A stretch of 64,000 nucleotides of DNA from Enterococcus mediterraneensis (GTDB lineage Bacteria > Bacillota > Bacilli > Lactobacillales > Enterococcaceae), in assembly GCF_900604485.1 (NCBI RefSeq), contig NZ_UWOP01000002.1, positions 229,066 to 293,065 of the forward strand, in the 5' to 3' direction. The notes under the pieces were generated by a model. The model saw only the letters and a list, made by a program, of their open reading frames with translations, was not told the DNA's origin and did not search any database. Made by a program: the position numbers and the translations under genes. Positions 8,428-16,890 of the stretch are shown here, piece by piece. Every line of letters begins with the position of its first letter. The first letter of the stretch is position 1.

Positions 8428-9681
8428 ATGTGCGGGAGATATTTTTACGATCTGCAATCTGAGCGTTTAAAGAATTATTGGAATGAGGCAAAAATTGGTA
8501 AGGAAAAAAAGATTGCTGCAAATGAAATTTTTCCATCCAATCAGGTGATTACATTGGCAGTGAAACAAAAAGAAGTCGTTGCTGGTGTCACACGGTGGGG
8601 ATTCGAAGGATTTCGCAGAGGACAGTTATTAATCAATGCACGGGCAGAAACAGTCGAGGAGAAAAAGACCTTTGCAAAACACTTCAAAGAAAGTCGCTGT
8701 GTATTTCCTATGAGCGGATTTTATGAATGGAAAGAAAAAGAAAAATTTTTCTTTTCAAATAATGAGGTTCTTTATGTTGCCTGCTTCTATCGGATCCATA
8801 AAAAGGAGACAGGTTTCGAGACAGAATCGATTCTTTTGACAACCGCTGCAAACGAGTCAGTGGAAAGAGTACATGATCGTAAAAATGAAGCAATTGTTAT
8901 CTTAAACAATTATTTTAAAGGCGGTGTTGGAAAGTCTAAATTATCTACTATGTTTGCTTATTTGACAGACAAATTGAATTTAAAAGTTTTAATGATCGAT
9001 AAGGACTTACAAGCAACATTGACAAAAGACTTAGCAAAAACTTTTGAGGTAGAATTGCCACGTGTCAATTTTTATGAAGGCTTGAAAAATGGAAACTTGA
9101 CTTCTTCTATTATTCATTTGACTGATAATTTAGACTTGATTCCTGGCACGTTTGATTTGATGTTATTACCAAAATTAACTCGCTCATGGACGTTTGAAAA
9201 CGAAAGTAGATTGCTTGCTACTCTGTGGGAACCTTTAAAAAGTGACTATGATCTCATTATTATTGATACGGTACCAACGCCAAGCGTTTATACAAATAAT
9301 GCTATTGTGGCAAGTGATTACGTCATGATCCCTTTACAAGCAGAAGAAGAAAGTACAAACAACATTCAAAACTATATTTCCTATTTGATTGATTTACAAG
9401 AACAGTTTAACCCTGGACTAGATATGATCGGTTTTGTTCCTTATTTAGTTGATACGGACAGCGCAACGATAAAATCAAACCTGGAAGAACTGTACAAAGA
9501 ACATGAAGAAGATAATTTGGTTTTCCAAAATATTATCAAGCGAAGTAATAAAGTAAGTACCTGGTCTAAGAACGGCATTACAGAACATAAAGGCTATGAC
9601 AAAAAAGTTTTATCTATGTATGAGAATGTATTTTTTGAAATGGTTGAGCGAATCATTCAGTTAGAAAACGAAAAAGAATAG
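8428..9681 (+). CDS. SRAP (YedK/HMCES)-ParA chimeric protein
   Basis: A 417-residue fusion of two unrelated proteins. Residues 1-151 are an SRAP domain, which protects abasic sites in single-stranded DNA through an N-terminal Cys. Cys2 (MCGRYF), Asn70 (LINARAET), Glu100 (FYEWK) and His149 (VHDR) are all present. The SRAP sequence stops at HDR, where HDRMP would normally continue. Residues 152-417 are the delta/ParA ATPase of Inc18 plasmids from KNEAIVILNN onward, with the deviant Walker A KGGVGKS and IIIDTVPTPS. About 17 N-terminal residues of delta are missing. The start is at MCGRYF, since Cys2 must follow the Met. The gene ends one base before the omega operator array. Confidence 0.88.
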   Translation: MCGRYFYDLQSERLKNYWNEAKIGKEKKIAANEIFPSNQVITLAVKQKEVVAGVTRWGFEGFRRGQLLINARAETVEEKKTFAKHFKESRCVFPMSGFYEWKEKEKFFFSNNEVLYVACFYRIHKKETGFETESILLTTAANESVERVHDRKNEAIVILNNYFKGGVGKSKLSTMFAYLTDKLNLKVLMIDKDLQATLTKDLAKTFEVELPRVNFYEGLKNGNLTSSIIHLTDNLDLIPGTFDLMLLPKLTRSWTFENESRLLATLWEPLKSDYDLIIIDTVPTPSVYTNNAIVASDYVMIPLQAEEESTNNIQNYISYLIDLQEQFNPGLDMIGFVPYLVDTDSATIKSNLEELYKEHEEDNLVFQNIIKRSNKVSTWSKNGITEHKGYDKKVLSMYENVFFEMVERIIQLENEKE

Positions 9682-9730
9682 AATCACAAATCACAAGTGA
9701 TCAATCACAAATCACTTGTGATTTGTGATT
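9682..9730. promoter_or_regulatory. Omega repressor operator: seven contiguous heptads
   Basis: Seven unspaced 7-bp units read AATCACA, AATCACA, AGTGATC, AATCACA, AATCACT, TGTGATT and TGTGATT. This matches the known omega target 5'-WATCACW-3' in direct and inverted order; only the third unit departs at one end. The omega promoter lies just downstream (TTGTTGATGATAAAATAAG region), so this is the autoregulatory and partition-centromere site of the Inc18 system. Confidence 0.92.
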
Positions 9731-9772
9731 GTTGATGATAAAATAAGAGTAAGAAGAAATAGAAAGAAGTGA

Positions 9773-9988
9773 GTGATTGTGGGAAATTTAGGCGCACAAA
9801 AAGCAAAACGAAATGATACACCAATCAGTGCAAAAAAAGATATAATGGGAGATAAGACGGTTCGTGTTCGTGCTGACTTACACCATATTATAAAAATTGA
9901 AACAGCAAAAAATGGCGGAAACGTAAAAGAAGTTATGGATCAAGCCTTAGAAGAATATATACGGAAATATTTACCTGACAAACTTTAA
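9773..9988 (+). CDS. Omega transcriptional repressor / ParB-like partition protein
   Basis: 71-residue ribbon-helix-helix repressor, which from memory is identical or nearly so to omega of pSM19035. It starts at GTG (MIVGNLGAQ). The DNA-contacting beta strand is KTVRVRADLHH, followed by two helices (HIIKIETAKN and VKEVMDQALEEYIRKYL). Omega binds WATCACW heptads, represses its own operon and the copy-control and delta promoters, and works with delta ParA in partition. The intact heptad array upstream supports continued autoregulation of omega, epsilon and the toxin. Confidence 0.95.
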   Translation: MIVGNLGAQKAKRNDTPISAKKDIMGDKTVRVRADLHHIIKIETAKNGGNVKEVMDQALEEYIRKYLPDKL

Positions 9989-10004
9989 AAGGAGTGAACA
10001 TGAA

Positions 10005-10289
10005 ATGGCAGTTACGTATGAAAAAACATTTGAAATAGAGATCATTAACGAATTATCGGCAAGCGTTTATAATCGGGTATTAAATTATGTTTTGAACCAT
10101 GAACTAGATACTAAAAATACTCGTTTACTAGAAGTGAATCTTTTAAATCAATTAGAAGTGGCACAAGAAGTTGATTTATTTCAACAACCATTTGAAGAAT
10201 TACAAGCTATTCATGAGTATTGGCGGTCAATGAATCAATATTCAAAACAAATTGTTGAAATGTCACCTTCTTTAAAAGGAGTGATCTAA
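10005..10289 (+). CDS. Epsilon antitoxin (variant C-terminus)
   Basis: 94-residue antitoxin of the epsilon-zeta system. The first half (MAVTYEKTFEIEIINELSAS and onward) follows the pSM19035 epsilon closely. Its N-terminal helix is known to block the ATP-binding cleft of zeta. The middle (TKNTRLLEVNLLNQLEVAQEVDLFQQ) and the last residues (EMSPSLKGVI) differ from the canonical 90-residue form. It follows omega after 16 bp, with AAAAGGAGTG as ribosome site. Gene order omega-epsilon is canonical, but zeta is separated from epsilon by an extra small gene and an extra kinase domain. Confidence 0.92.
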   Translation: MAVTYEKTFEIEIINELSASVYNRVLNYVLNHELDTKNTRLLEVNLLNQLEVAQEVDLFQQPFEELQAIHEYWRSMNQYSKQIVEMSPSLKGVI

Positions 10290-10290
10290 T

Positions 10291-10476
10291 ATGACAACTC
10301 AAGAAGAATTAAAAGAAATCTATCACACTGTGTCAAAAATGGACATTATGGAACTAAAAAAAGCGTATGAGTTGGCTGAAACACAAGAAGAATTTGAATT
10401 TTATAAGGAATTATTTACTTATCAATTGCAACAAAAGCAAAAACTAATTATCAAGCAGAAAGATTTTGTGATTTAA
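10291..10476 (+). CDS. Small acidic helical protein, likely second antitoxin
   Basis: 61-residue protein predicted to be almost all helix, rich in Glu, Lys and Gln, and ending [12 protein letters not shown]. It sits one base after the epsilon stop and one base before the start of the kinase fusion. Small proteins of this size often precede stand-alone COG4185-type zeta-like kinases, so it may be the cognate antitoxin of the fusion's first domain. That role is inferred from position. It is absent from the classical omega-epsilon-zeta operon. Confidence 0.6.
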   Translation: MTTQEELKEIYHTVSKMDIMELKKAYELAETQEEFEFYKELFTYQLQQKQKLIIKQKDFVI

Positions 10477-10477
10477 T

Positions 10478-11938
10478 ATGAAGGATAGACCACAATATAT
10501 TATTGTTGCGGGCGTCAATGGAGCAGGGAAATCAACACTTTATCAAACAGTACCGCAACTCTTTCAAGATACACAACGAATTAATGCTGATGAAATTCTA
10601 AATAAAAATGGTGGTGACTGGCGAAAAAACTCAGATAATATGAAGGCTATGCGTGAAGTTGTAAAACAAATGAATCAAGCAATTGAATCTAAAAGGTCTT
10701 TTCACCAAGAAACCACATTATCTGGACAAGGACAGAAAAAATGGATTGAAAAAGCCAAGGCACAGGGTTATGAGGTAAATTTATTTTATGTTGGGATAGA
10801 CAATGCTGATTTGGCAATACAACGTGTCAAACAAAGGGTTGAAAAGGGCGGTCATGGCATACCTGATGAACTCATAAAAAAGCGTTATAGTCAGTCATTA
10901 AAGAATCTAGAATATATAGCCCCTCTTTGTGATAATGTTATGCTATACGATAATACGAAAATTTTTGTTCCAATTTATGAACGTCAAGGGGAAAAGATAG
11001 TTTTAAATAATACAAAAAATATTCAATGGCTTCCAGTTAGTTTTATTAATAAGTATAGGGTGGGATTGAGAGATATGGCGAATATTACTGACTTCACCGA
11101 AAAGCAATTTGAAGATCGTTTAGAAAAGAATGTTGAACGACTAACTAAAAATAGACTAGCGGTTGAATCGCCAACCGCTTTTTTACTTGGTGGGCAACCA
11201 GGATCAGGGAAAACTAGTTTGCGATCGGCAATTTCCGAAGAAACACAAGGAAATGTTGTTATCATTGATAATGATACGTTCAAACAACAGCACCCAAATT
11301 TTGACGAATTAGTGAAACTCTATGAAAAAGACGTAGTAAAACATGCAACACCTTATTCTAATCGTATGACAGAAGCACTTATTAGCCGTTTAAGCGATCA
11401 AGGCTATAATTTAGTGATTGAAGGCACAGGACGAACAACAGACGTTCCTATTCAAACAGCCACAATGCTTCAATCTAAAGGATATGAAACAAAAATGTAC
11501 GCCATGGCAGTACCCAAAATTGAATCATACTTAGGAACGATTGAACGATATGAAACCATGTATGCAGATGATCCAATGACAGCTAGGGCAACACCAAAAC
11601 AAGCGCATGATATTGTTGTCAAAAACTTACCGACCAATTTAGAAACCCTTCATAAAACGGGCTTATTTAGCGATATAAGGCTTTACAATAGAGAAGGAGT
11701 GAAACTCTATTCAAGCTTAGAAACGCCTTCCATTAGTCCGAAAGAGACCTTAGAAAGAGAATTAAATCGTAAAGTATCAGGGAAAGAAATTCAACCGACT
11801 TTGGAGAGAATAGAGAAAAAAATGGTTCAAAATCAACACCAAGAAACCCCTGAATTTAAAGCAATTCAACAAAAAATGGAAAGCTTGCAGCCACCTACAC
11901 CACCAATACCCAAGACACCTAAACTTCCAGGACTTTAA
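10478..11938 (+). CDS. Double-kinase zeta toxin fusion
   Basis: 486-residue protein with two P-loop kinase domains. Residues 1 to about 199 form a COG4185/zeta-like kinase: Walker [10 protein letters not shown] near residues 12-20, INADEIL, and FHQETTLSG. Residues 200-486 are a complete 287-residue zeta toxin as in pSM19035, starting [11 protein letters not shown]. It has its own Walker [23 protein letters not shown] and [10 protein letters not shown]. Zeta phosphorylates UDP-N-acetylglucosamine and so blocks wall synthesis. The native zeta Met at 11075 is preceded by AGGGTGGGATTGAGAG, so free zeta might also be made from an internal start. The domains were most likely joined by insertion of a kinase module between epsilon and zeta. 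Confidence 0.9.
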   Translation: MKDRPQYIIVAGVNGAGKSTLYQTVPQLFQDTQRINADEILNKNGGDWRKNSDNMKAMREVVKQMNQAIESKRSFHQETTLSGQGQKKWIEKAKAQGYEVNLFYVGIDNADLAIQRVKQRVEKGGHGIPDELIKKRYSQSLKNLEYIAPLCDNVMLYDNTKIFVPIYERQGEKIVLNNTKNIQWLPVSFINKYRVGLRDMANITDFTEKQFEDRLEKNVERLTKNRLAVESPTAFLLGGQPGSGKTSLRSAISEETQGNVVIIDNDTFKQQHPNFDELVKLYEKDVVKHATPYSNRMTEALISRLSDQGYNLVIEGTGRTTDVPIQTATMLQSKGYETKMYAMAVPKIESYLGTIERYETMYADDPMTARATPKQAHDIVVKNLPTNLETLHKTGLFSDIRLYNREGVKLYSSLETPSISPKETLERELNRKVSGKEIQPTLERIEKKMVQNQHQETPEFKAIQQKMESLQPPTPPIPKTPKLPGL

Positions 11939-11951
11939 ACCTTAAAAAAGG

Positions 11952-12012
11952 GGTTCTATAATATTTGGTGTTGTTACTCAATGTGAGTAACAACACCAAA
12001 TATTATAGAACC
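11952..12012. repeat. Perfect 29-bp inverted repeat
   Basis: Arms of 29 bp (outer end GGTTCTATAATATTTGGTG) are perfect complements with a 3-base loop. It begins 13 bases after the toxin gene stop. No T run follows directly, so it may be a rho-independent terminator of unusual form, a transcript-stabilising hairpin, or a relic of recombination between inverted plasmid repeats. No other copy was noticed in the window. Confidence 0.85.
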
Positions 12013-12132
12013 GTAATTCCTTACTATGTTACTTGCTTTTTTTTATGAAACTTACGATACTAACGAGTTGACTTGGTTTTACGAGATGTATCTGGACATT
12101 CACCTTTACTGCTAAACTAACTCCTTTCTGTG

Positions 12133-12162
12133 TTCACAAGCGACGTGTGATTGTGATATAAT
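12133..12162 (+). promoter_or_regulatory. Sigma-A-type promoter of PucR-like gene
   Basis: TTCACA at 12133-12138 and TATAAT at 12157-12162, with an 18-bp spacer. The -10 box overlaps an upstream in-frame ATG at 12161, which rules that ATG out as the start codon. Confidence 0.75.
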
Positions 12163-12196
12163 GAACGATAGAAGACTCAAAAGAGAGGCGTTCTTG

Positions 12197-13534
12197 ATGG
12201 AAGATCTTATTCAAATGAAAGCTGGCATGCTAGACGTGTATCTGGGTAGTCCGACGATAAATGAATTTTTGGAAAAAAGTGCGAATGTATTGGGGAATCC
12301 CTTGGTATTACTGGATAATTCCTATAAAATCGTGTCTCATTCGAATGCTGAAAACATTACTGATCCTTATTGGCAATCCTATGTGAACAGAGGGTTTTGT
12401 TCAGTTGAATATGTTTTTAAAGCAAAGCAGTTAGCTCATGTGACGGTTAGTGATGAATCGCCTTATTTTTTTCCATGTCAGATTTGTCACGACACGAAAT
12501 TAGTGAAAGTTGTTAAGAATAGAGGAGTAGAACTAGGCTTTTTACTTATGCTTGACTCTCAACGCGAATTGACATCAGATGATAAAATACTGATTGATAT
12601 TTTAGGAAAGATGGTCTCAGAGCTACTATCCAAGAATGAGCGAAATCGGTTATCCACTCATAATACTGAAATGATTGTGATTGACTTATTAGACCAATCC
12701 ATTCATTCATCAAAGGAACTAGCTGAACGGATAGAAAATAAGCAACTATTACAAATTAGTAATTGGCGACTACTAATCATTGATTTTTGGCAACAGTCGC
12801 ATTCAACAAGCCGTTCACGTATGACGTTGAGAGAGATTCAGGCTAGATTTCAGGAGTTACTTCAAATGAAAACAGCGGCTGTCTATCAAGAGAAAGTAGT
12901 GATTCTTTTTGATAGTATAAGCTTTCAGACCAACAAAGAAAGCCTATCTTCCTTTGCAACAAAGCACGGACTCAAAATTAGTGTCAGTGCGGATTTTTCG
13001 GATTTATTACAGACAAACCAAGCGTATATAGAGGCATTGGAATGCGATCGACTGGCACGATTTTCACTACCGGTTAAGCCCCTTACAGAGTACTATGAGG
13101 TCAATCTTTATGCACTGTTGCCAAGTATGCCAATTGAACAAGTGAAGCAAAAATATTTCCATCCAGTACTTCAAAAGTTAATCCACTATGATTTAGCACA
13201 TCATACAGACTTATTTGAGACGTTGTATACGTATTTATTGCAACATGAAAATGTCAATCATACAGCTATTTGTCTGTCCATCCATAGAAATACTGTCCGT
13301 TATAAGTTGAAACGAGCGAGCGAAATAGGTGAATTTTCCTATTCTAATTCCGTCATCCTTGCGCAATTATTGATTTCCTACCAAATATTTTCTTATTATG
13401 TCGTCTGTTATCAGGACGAATATAAAAATTTTGCTAAAAATCAACTTTTACAATTGGCTTTTCACGCATTTGAACGCATCTCTAGTACGAAGTGTGCATC
13501 ATGTACAATTCAGGACTGTGATTTTAGACTTTAG
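12197..13534 (+). CDS. PucR/CdaR-type transcriptional regulator
   Basis: 445-residue regulator with a GAF/PAS-like N-terminal sensor region (about 15-160), a central variable domain, and a C-terminal PucR-type helix-turn-helix around LFETLYTYLLQHENVNHTAI through CLSIHRNTVRYKLKRASEIG. Cysteines stand out: FFPCQICHD in the sensor and CASCTIQDCDF at the very C-terminus; these could bind metal or an Fe-S cluster, or sense redox state. Start chosen at 12197 after GAGAGGCG. The next gene, 72 bp downstream, is an Fe-S flavin reductase and is the probable target. Confidence 0.8.
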   Translation: MEDLIQMKAGMLDVYLGSPTINEFLEKSANVLGNPLVLLDNSYKIVSHSNAENITDPYWQSYVNRGFCSVEYVFKAKQLAHVTVSDESPYFFPCQICHDTKLVKVVKNRGVELGFLLMLDSQRELTSDDKILIDILGKMVSELLSKNERNRLSTHNTEMIVIDLLDQSIHSSKELAERIENKQLLQISNWRLLIIDFWQQSHSTSRSRMTLREIQARFQELLQMKTAAVYQEKVVILFDSISFQTNKESLSSFATKHGLKISVSADFSDLLQTNQAYIEALECDRLARFSLPVKPLTEYYEVNLYALLPSMPIEQVKQKYFHPVLQKLIHYDLAHHTDLFETLYTYLLQHENVNHTAICLSIHRNTVRYKLKRASEIGEFSYSNSVILAQLLISYQIFSYYVVCYQDEYKNFAKNQLLQLAFHAFERISSTKCASCTIQDCDFRL

Positions 13535-13606
13535 CACATAGTCAGATTCCCTTGTATTGTGATAAATTGAACTTGTGGAAGTTCTATTTATTTAGGAGGA
13601 AATCGT

Positions 13607-15544
13607 ATGTATGAAAAACTATTTGCTACTGGAATGATCGGATCAGTAGAAATCAAAAATCGAATTGTTATGCCGCCTATGGGTACAAGTCTTTCAAGTT
13701 TTACCGGTGAGGCGACGGATGAAGTCATTCGTTATTATGAAGAACGTGCCAAAGGGGGATGCGGGTTAATCATTACTGAAATCGCTCGTATTGATGATGT
13801 GACTGGTATTGGTGAACCTGGACAGTTGAGTGTGACATCAGGTAAATACATTCGTAAACTGGTTCAATTAACTGAGGCTGTGCACAAATATGATAGTAAA
13901 ATCTTTTTGCAATTGCATCATCCTGGTCGCCAGGTGTCAAGAAGTTTATTAAATGGTGTTCAACCTGTCGCACCCAGCGCGATTCCTTGTGGGGTAGTAA
14001 AAGAAATGCCTCGTGCATTAACAACTGAAGAATGCGATGACCTCGTTGAGAAGTTTATTAGAGGAGCAGTGGTTGCTAAAACGGCGGGGTTCGATGGTGT
14101 AGAGCTTCACGGAGCACACGGCTATCTAATTAATGAATTTTTGAGTCCTTATACAAATAAGAGAACGGATAAATATGGCGGTGATTTCTTTAAACGACTA
14201 ACGTTTTTAACGAGTATTGTCAAAGGGATTCAAGTTGCATGTGGTCCTAAGTTTCCTGTATCAGTCCGCATAAGTGCCGATGAGTTCATCGAAGGTGGCC
14301 TAAAGCTTGAAGATACCATTCAAATCGCAAAAATACTAGAAGCGCAAGGCGTTGCTGCCATTGATGTAAGCGCAGGGACTTACGAAACTGGGTATGCAGT
14401 CATCGAACCACAATTTTTACCAGAAGGCTGGAAAAAACATTTAGCAAAAGCTATTCGTGAAGAAGTATCGATTCCTGTTATTGCAGTAAATAATTTAAAA
14501 TATCCGAAAACAGCTGAACTGTTCTTAGAAGAAGGAATTTGCGACTTTGCATCATTTGGTAGAGCCTTTTTAGCTGATCCATACTGGCCTAATAAGGCGA
14601 AAGCACGTCAAGAGGAACTCATCCATAAATGTATTGGTTGTTTGCAATGTTTTAAAACGGTCTTTAATGGTAAGCCAATCGAATGTACGGTCAATCCGAT
14701 TGTTGGAAGAGAACTACGGTACAACGACCAAACTCTGATAAAAGATGGGGATGGACGTGAGGTAGTTGTTGTCGGTGCAGGGCCTGGTGGAATGCACGCA
14801 GCTATTGTATTGGCTAAGCGGGGGTATCGGGTGACGTTAGTCGAAAAAACTGACTCACTAGGTGGGACATTAAAAACAGCTGAACAACCACCAGCAAAAC
14901 AAATGATTGGTGAGTTAATTAAGACTCTAGCCGCAGAAATAAGAGATGCTGGAGTGACAGTTATATTGAATCAGGAAGTCACAATCGAATGGTTACAAGA
15001 GATAAATCCATTTGGTGTTGTCGTTGCGTGTGGAGGTAGCCCAATTGTTCCTCGAATCGAAGGTGTCGAACAAGAACATGTCGTTACTGCTGAAGATGTT
15101 CTATTAAAAAAAGTGACAATAGAAAATCAAAAGGTCGTCATCATCGGTGGTGGTGTGACAGGGCTAGAAACAGCCGAAGTCATGGCAATGAATAATCACG
15201 TCACCGTGGTTGAAATGTCAAATAGTGTAGGTAACGCGTTGTATACAAGTAATAGAATGATGCTTTTAAATCACTTGAAAGAAGCAAATGTTTCTATTCA
15301 AACCAATCGGATGTTAGATAAAATCAATGGCGACCATGTATTGCTCAAGGAGCCTGATATGGGATTTGAACATGAGTTGCCATGTGACTCAGTCGTCCTC
15401 GCTCTCGGTGTGACTCCTCGTAGATCATTTGTAAAATCAATTCAAGAATCTTTTGCTCATGTAATGGTGGTCGGAGACGCTAACAAACCAGGGCAAATAG
15501 TCGATTCGATGAAAGAAGCTAATGATAAAGCGTATGTTTTTTAA
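13607..15544 (+). CDS. NADH:flavin oxidoreductase / 2-enoate reductase-like enzyme
   Basis: 645-residue old yellow enzyme fused to an FAD/NAD module, like 2,4-dienoyl-CoA reductase (FadH) and clostridial enoate reductases. Residues 1 to about 330 form the FMN TIM barrel, with GFDGVELHGAHGYLINEFLS and NKRTDKYGGDF. The 4Fe-4S ligands follow in CIGCLQCF and IECTVNP. Residues about 385-640 contain two dinucleotide motifs, VVVVGAGPGGMHAAIVLAKRG and VVIIGGGVTGLETAEVMA. It reduces activated C=C bonds; the substrate is unknown. AGGAGGAAATC precedes the ATG, and a terminator follows. Possible use: anaerobic reduction of enoates or unsaturated acids. Confidence 0.92.
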   Translation: MYEKLFATGMIGSVEIKNRIVMPPMGTSLSSFTGEATDEVIRYYEERAKGGCGLIITEIARIDDVTGIGEPGQLSVTSGKYIRKLVQLTEAVHKYDSKIFLQLHHPGRQVSRSLLNGVQPVAPSAIPCGVVKEMPRALTTEECDDLVEKFIRGAVVAKTAGFDGVELHGAHGYLINEFLSPYTNKRTDKYGGDFFKRLTFLTSIVKGIQVACGPKFPVSVRISADEFIEGGLKLEDTIQIAKILEAQGVAAIDVSAGTYETGYAVIEPQFLPEGWKKHLAKAIREEVSIPVIAVNNLKYPKTAELFLEEGICDFASFGRAFLADPYWPNKAKARQEELIHKCIGCLQCFKTVFNGKPIECTVNPIVGRELRYNDQTLIKDGDGREVVVVGAGPGGMHAAIVLAKRGYRVTLVEKTDSLGGTLKTAEQPPAKQMIGELIKTLAAEIRDAGVTVILNQEVTIEWLQEINPFGVVVACGGSPIVPRIEGVEQEHVVTAEDVLLKKVTIENQKVVIIGGGVTGLETAEVMAMNNHVTVVEMSNSVGNALYTSNRMMLLNHLKEANVSIQTNRMLDKINGDHVLLKEPDMGFEHELPCDSVVLALGVTPRRSFVKSIQESFAHVMVVGDANKPGQIVDSMKEANDKAYVF

Positions 15545-15582
15545 AAAATAGTAGTTACTAGTGGTATATCATGCATCATAAG

Positions 15583-15622
15583 AAAAGAGTAGTTACCAAA
15601 AAACGGTAACTACTCTTTTTTT
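15583..15622 (+). terminator. Terminator after ene-reductase gene
   Basis: Inverted repeat AAAAGAGTAGTTACC / GGTAACTACTCTTTT followed by a T run. Confidence 0.9.
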
Positions 15623-16006
15623 ATAAAAAAATTTCCTCATTTTTTAAAAGCAGATCGAGAAATAAAGCACACAACAGCATTCTTTCTTTTTTCAGTTGCT
15701 ACATTTTGCATTCTGTAACGTGTCATTTACTGTTTGTTACCTTAACATATCCAGTCGAAAACACAAGGGTATATAAACGAGCAAGCTCGCCCTTGTGTTT
15801 TCTTTGTGTCTATGTTGCGTTCTCGTCACAGCAAACGACACGAACACACTGGCGAAAATGAACCAACAAAACGAAAAAAGAAAGGAGCATACACTGTAAT
15901 TTATTTCTAGCTTTTAAAACATGAGGAAAACAGCTTCACTTCCTCAAACGCCTAACAAAAATGGTTGTCAAAAAGCCAAAAATCAAAAAGAAAAGGAATG
16001 ATAAAA
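15623..16006. other. Non-coding plasmid segment with nested inverted repeats
   Basis: No gene. It holds a perfect 13-bp inverted repeat GAAAACACAAGGG (15757-15769) / CCCTTGTGTTTTC (15790-15802), whose loop contains a second palindrome CGAGCAAGCTCG (15778-15789). Such nested hairpins fit a single-strand origin, iteron-less replication or transfer signal, or a transcript hairpin. The function is unknown. A ribosome site (AAAAGGAATG) at the end serves the J-domain gene. Confidence 0.6.
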
Positions 16007-16504
16007 ATGAAATACATTAAAAACGTTGAAACATTGGAAGAATTGAAAAAAGCCTACAAAAAGTTAGCTTTGAAGTTACACCCCGATTGTGGCGGGAATG
16101 AAGAAGAAATGAAAATTTTGAACAATGAATATGATGAACTGTTTAGCAAACTTAAAAACACTCATAAGAATAAAGAAGGTGAAACTTACACCAAAGAAAC
16201 AACAGAAACACCCGAACAGTTTAAGGATATTATTAATAAATTGTTCAATATAAAAATGGACGGCGTAGCAATCGAAGTAGTAGGAACATTTATATGGCTA
16301 ACAGGTAATACAAAACCATATAAAGAAGATATAAAAGCCCTAGAATTCCGATATTCACCTAAAAAATATGCTTGGTATAAAGCCCCTAAAGATTACAAAA
16401 AAAGAAGCCATAAAAACTATGACATGGATACAATAAGAGGAATGTATGGAAGCCAAAAAATTAAAGAAGAAAAAGAAGAAAAAAAATACTTACAAGCCCG
16501 ATAG
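16007..16504 (+). CDS. Plasmid J-domain (DnaJ-like) protein
   Basis: 165 residues. The N-terminal J-domain (about 1-55) has the diagnostic HPD in KLALKLHPDCGGNEEEMKIL, so it should stimulate an Hsp70 ATPase. The rest is a domain of unknown function rich in Lys and aromatic residues (GTFIWLTGNTKPYKEDIKAL and ending KKYLQAR). J-domain proteins of this type are common on Gram-positive mobilisable plasmids; their job there is unproven. I start at MKYIKNVE after AAAAGGAATG rather than at the upstream in-frame codons. It is first in a block with the next small gene, upstream of the mobilisation genes. Confidence 0.8.
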   Translation: MKYIKNVETLEELKKAYKKLALKLHPDCGGNEEEMKILNNEYDELFSKLKNTHKNKEGETYTKETTETPEQFKDIINKLFNIKMDGVAIEVVGTFIWLTGNTKPYKEDIKALEFRYSPKKYAWYKAPKDYKKRSHKNYDMDTIRGMYGSQKIKEEKEEKKYLQAR

Positions 16505-16538
16505 GGTTTGTAAGTTATAAAGAAAGGAAGAAAACATT

Positions 16539-16862
16539 ATGTTTTATAAAATGAGAATAATTGAAACTTTGGAAAAGGAATTTGAAATTGAAGCAAAGAA
16601 CGAAAAAGAAACCTTAGAAAAAATACAAATAGCTTATGATAATGAAGAAATTATACTTTATCCTGAAGATTTAGACCATAAAGAAATGAAAATTGTCGGT
16701 TATAAAGATACCTTTATTGAAGAATATGAAACATTAAAACGTGCATTTTACGATTATGACACATCTTATATTTTATTAAGATATGGTTGTTTAGAGAAAG
16801 CAGAAAAAAGGTTAATAGAGCTTGAAATGATAGTTAGTGTTGATAAATTTATGAATGAATAA
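16539..16862 (+). CDS. Hypothetical acidic protein
   Basis: 107-residue acidic protein, predicted mainly helical with a short N-terminal beta segment (MFYKMRIIETLEKEFEIEAKNE). There are no membrane segments. A good ribosome site (GAAAGGAAG) precedes it, 34 bp after the J-domain gene, so the two are likely cotranscribed. Family not recognised. The pattern resembles small DpnD/PcfM-like accessory proteins of plasmids (a start with a strand then alternating hydrophobic positions), but I am not sure of that. Confidence 0.65.
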   Translation: MFYKMRIIETLEKEFEIEAKNEKETLEKIQIAYDNEEIILYPEDLDHKEMKIVGYKDTFIEEYETLKRAFYDYDTSYILLRYGCLEKAEKRLIELEMIVSVDKFMNE

Positions 16863-16890
16863 TCTCTAAAAAAAGGAAGATTATCTATAA

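Noticed and set aside
9681..9740. Iterons of a replication origin
   Set aside because: The repeats are 7-bp ATCAC heptads in mixed orientation placed at the omega promoter, which is the known omega operator pattern.
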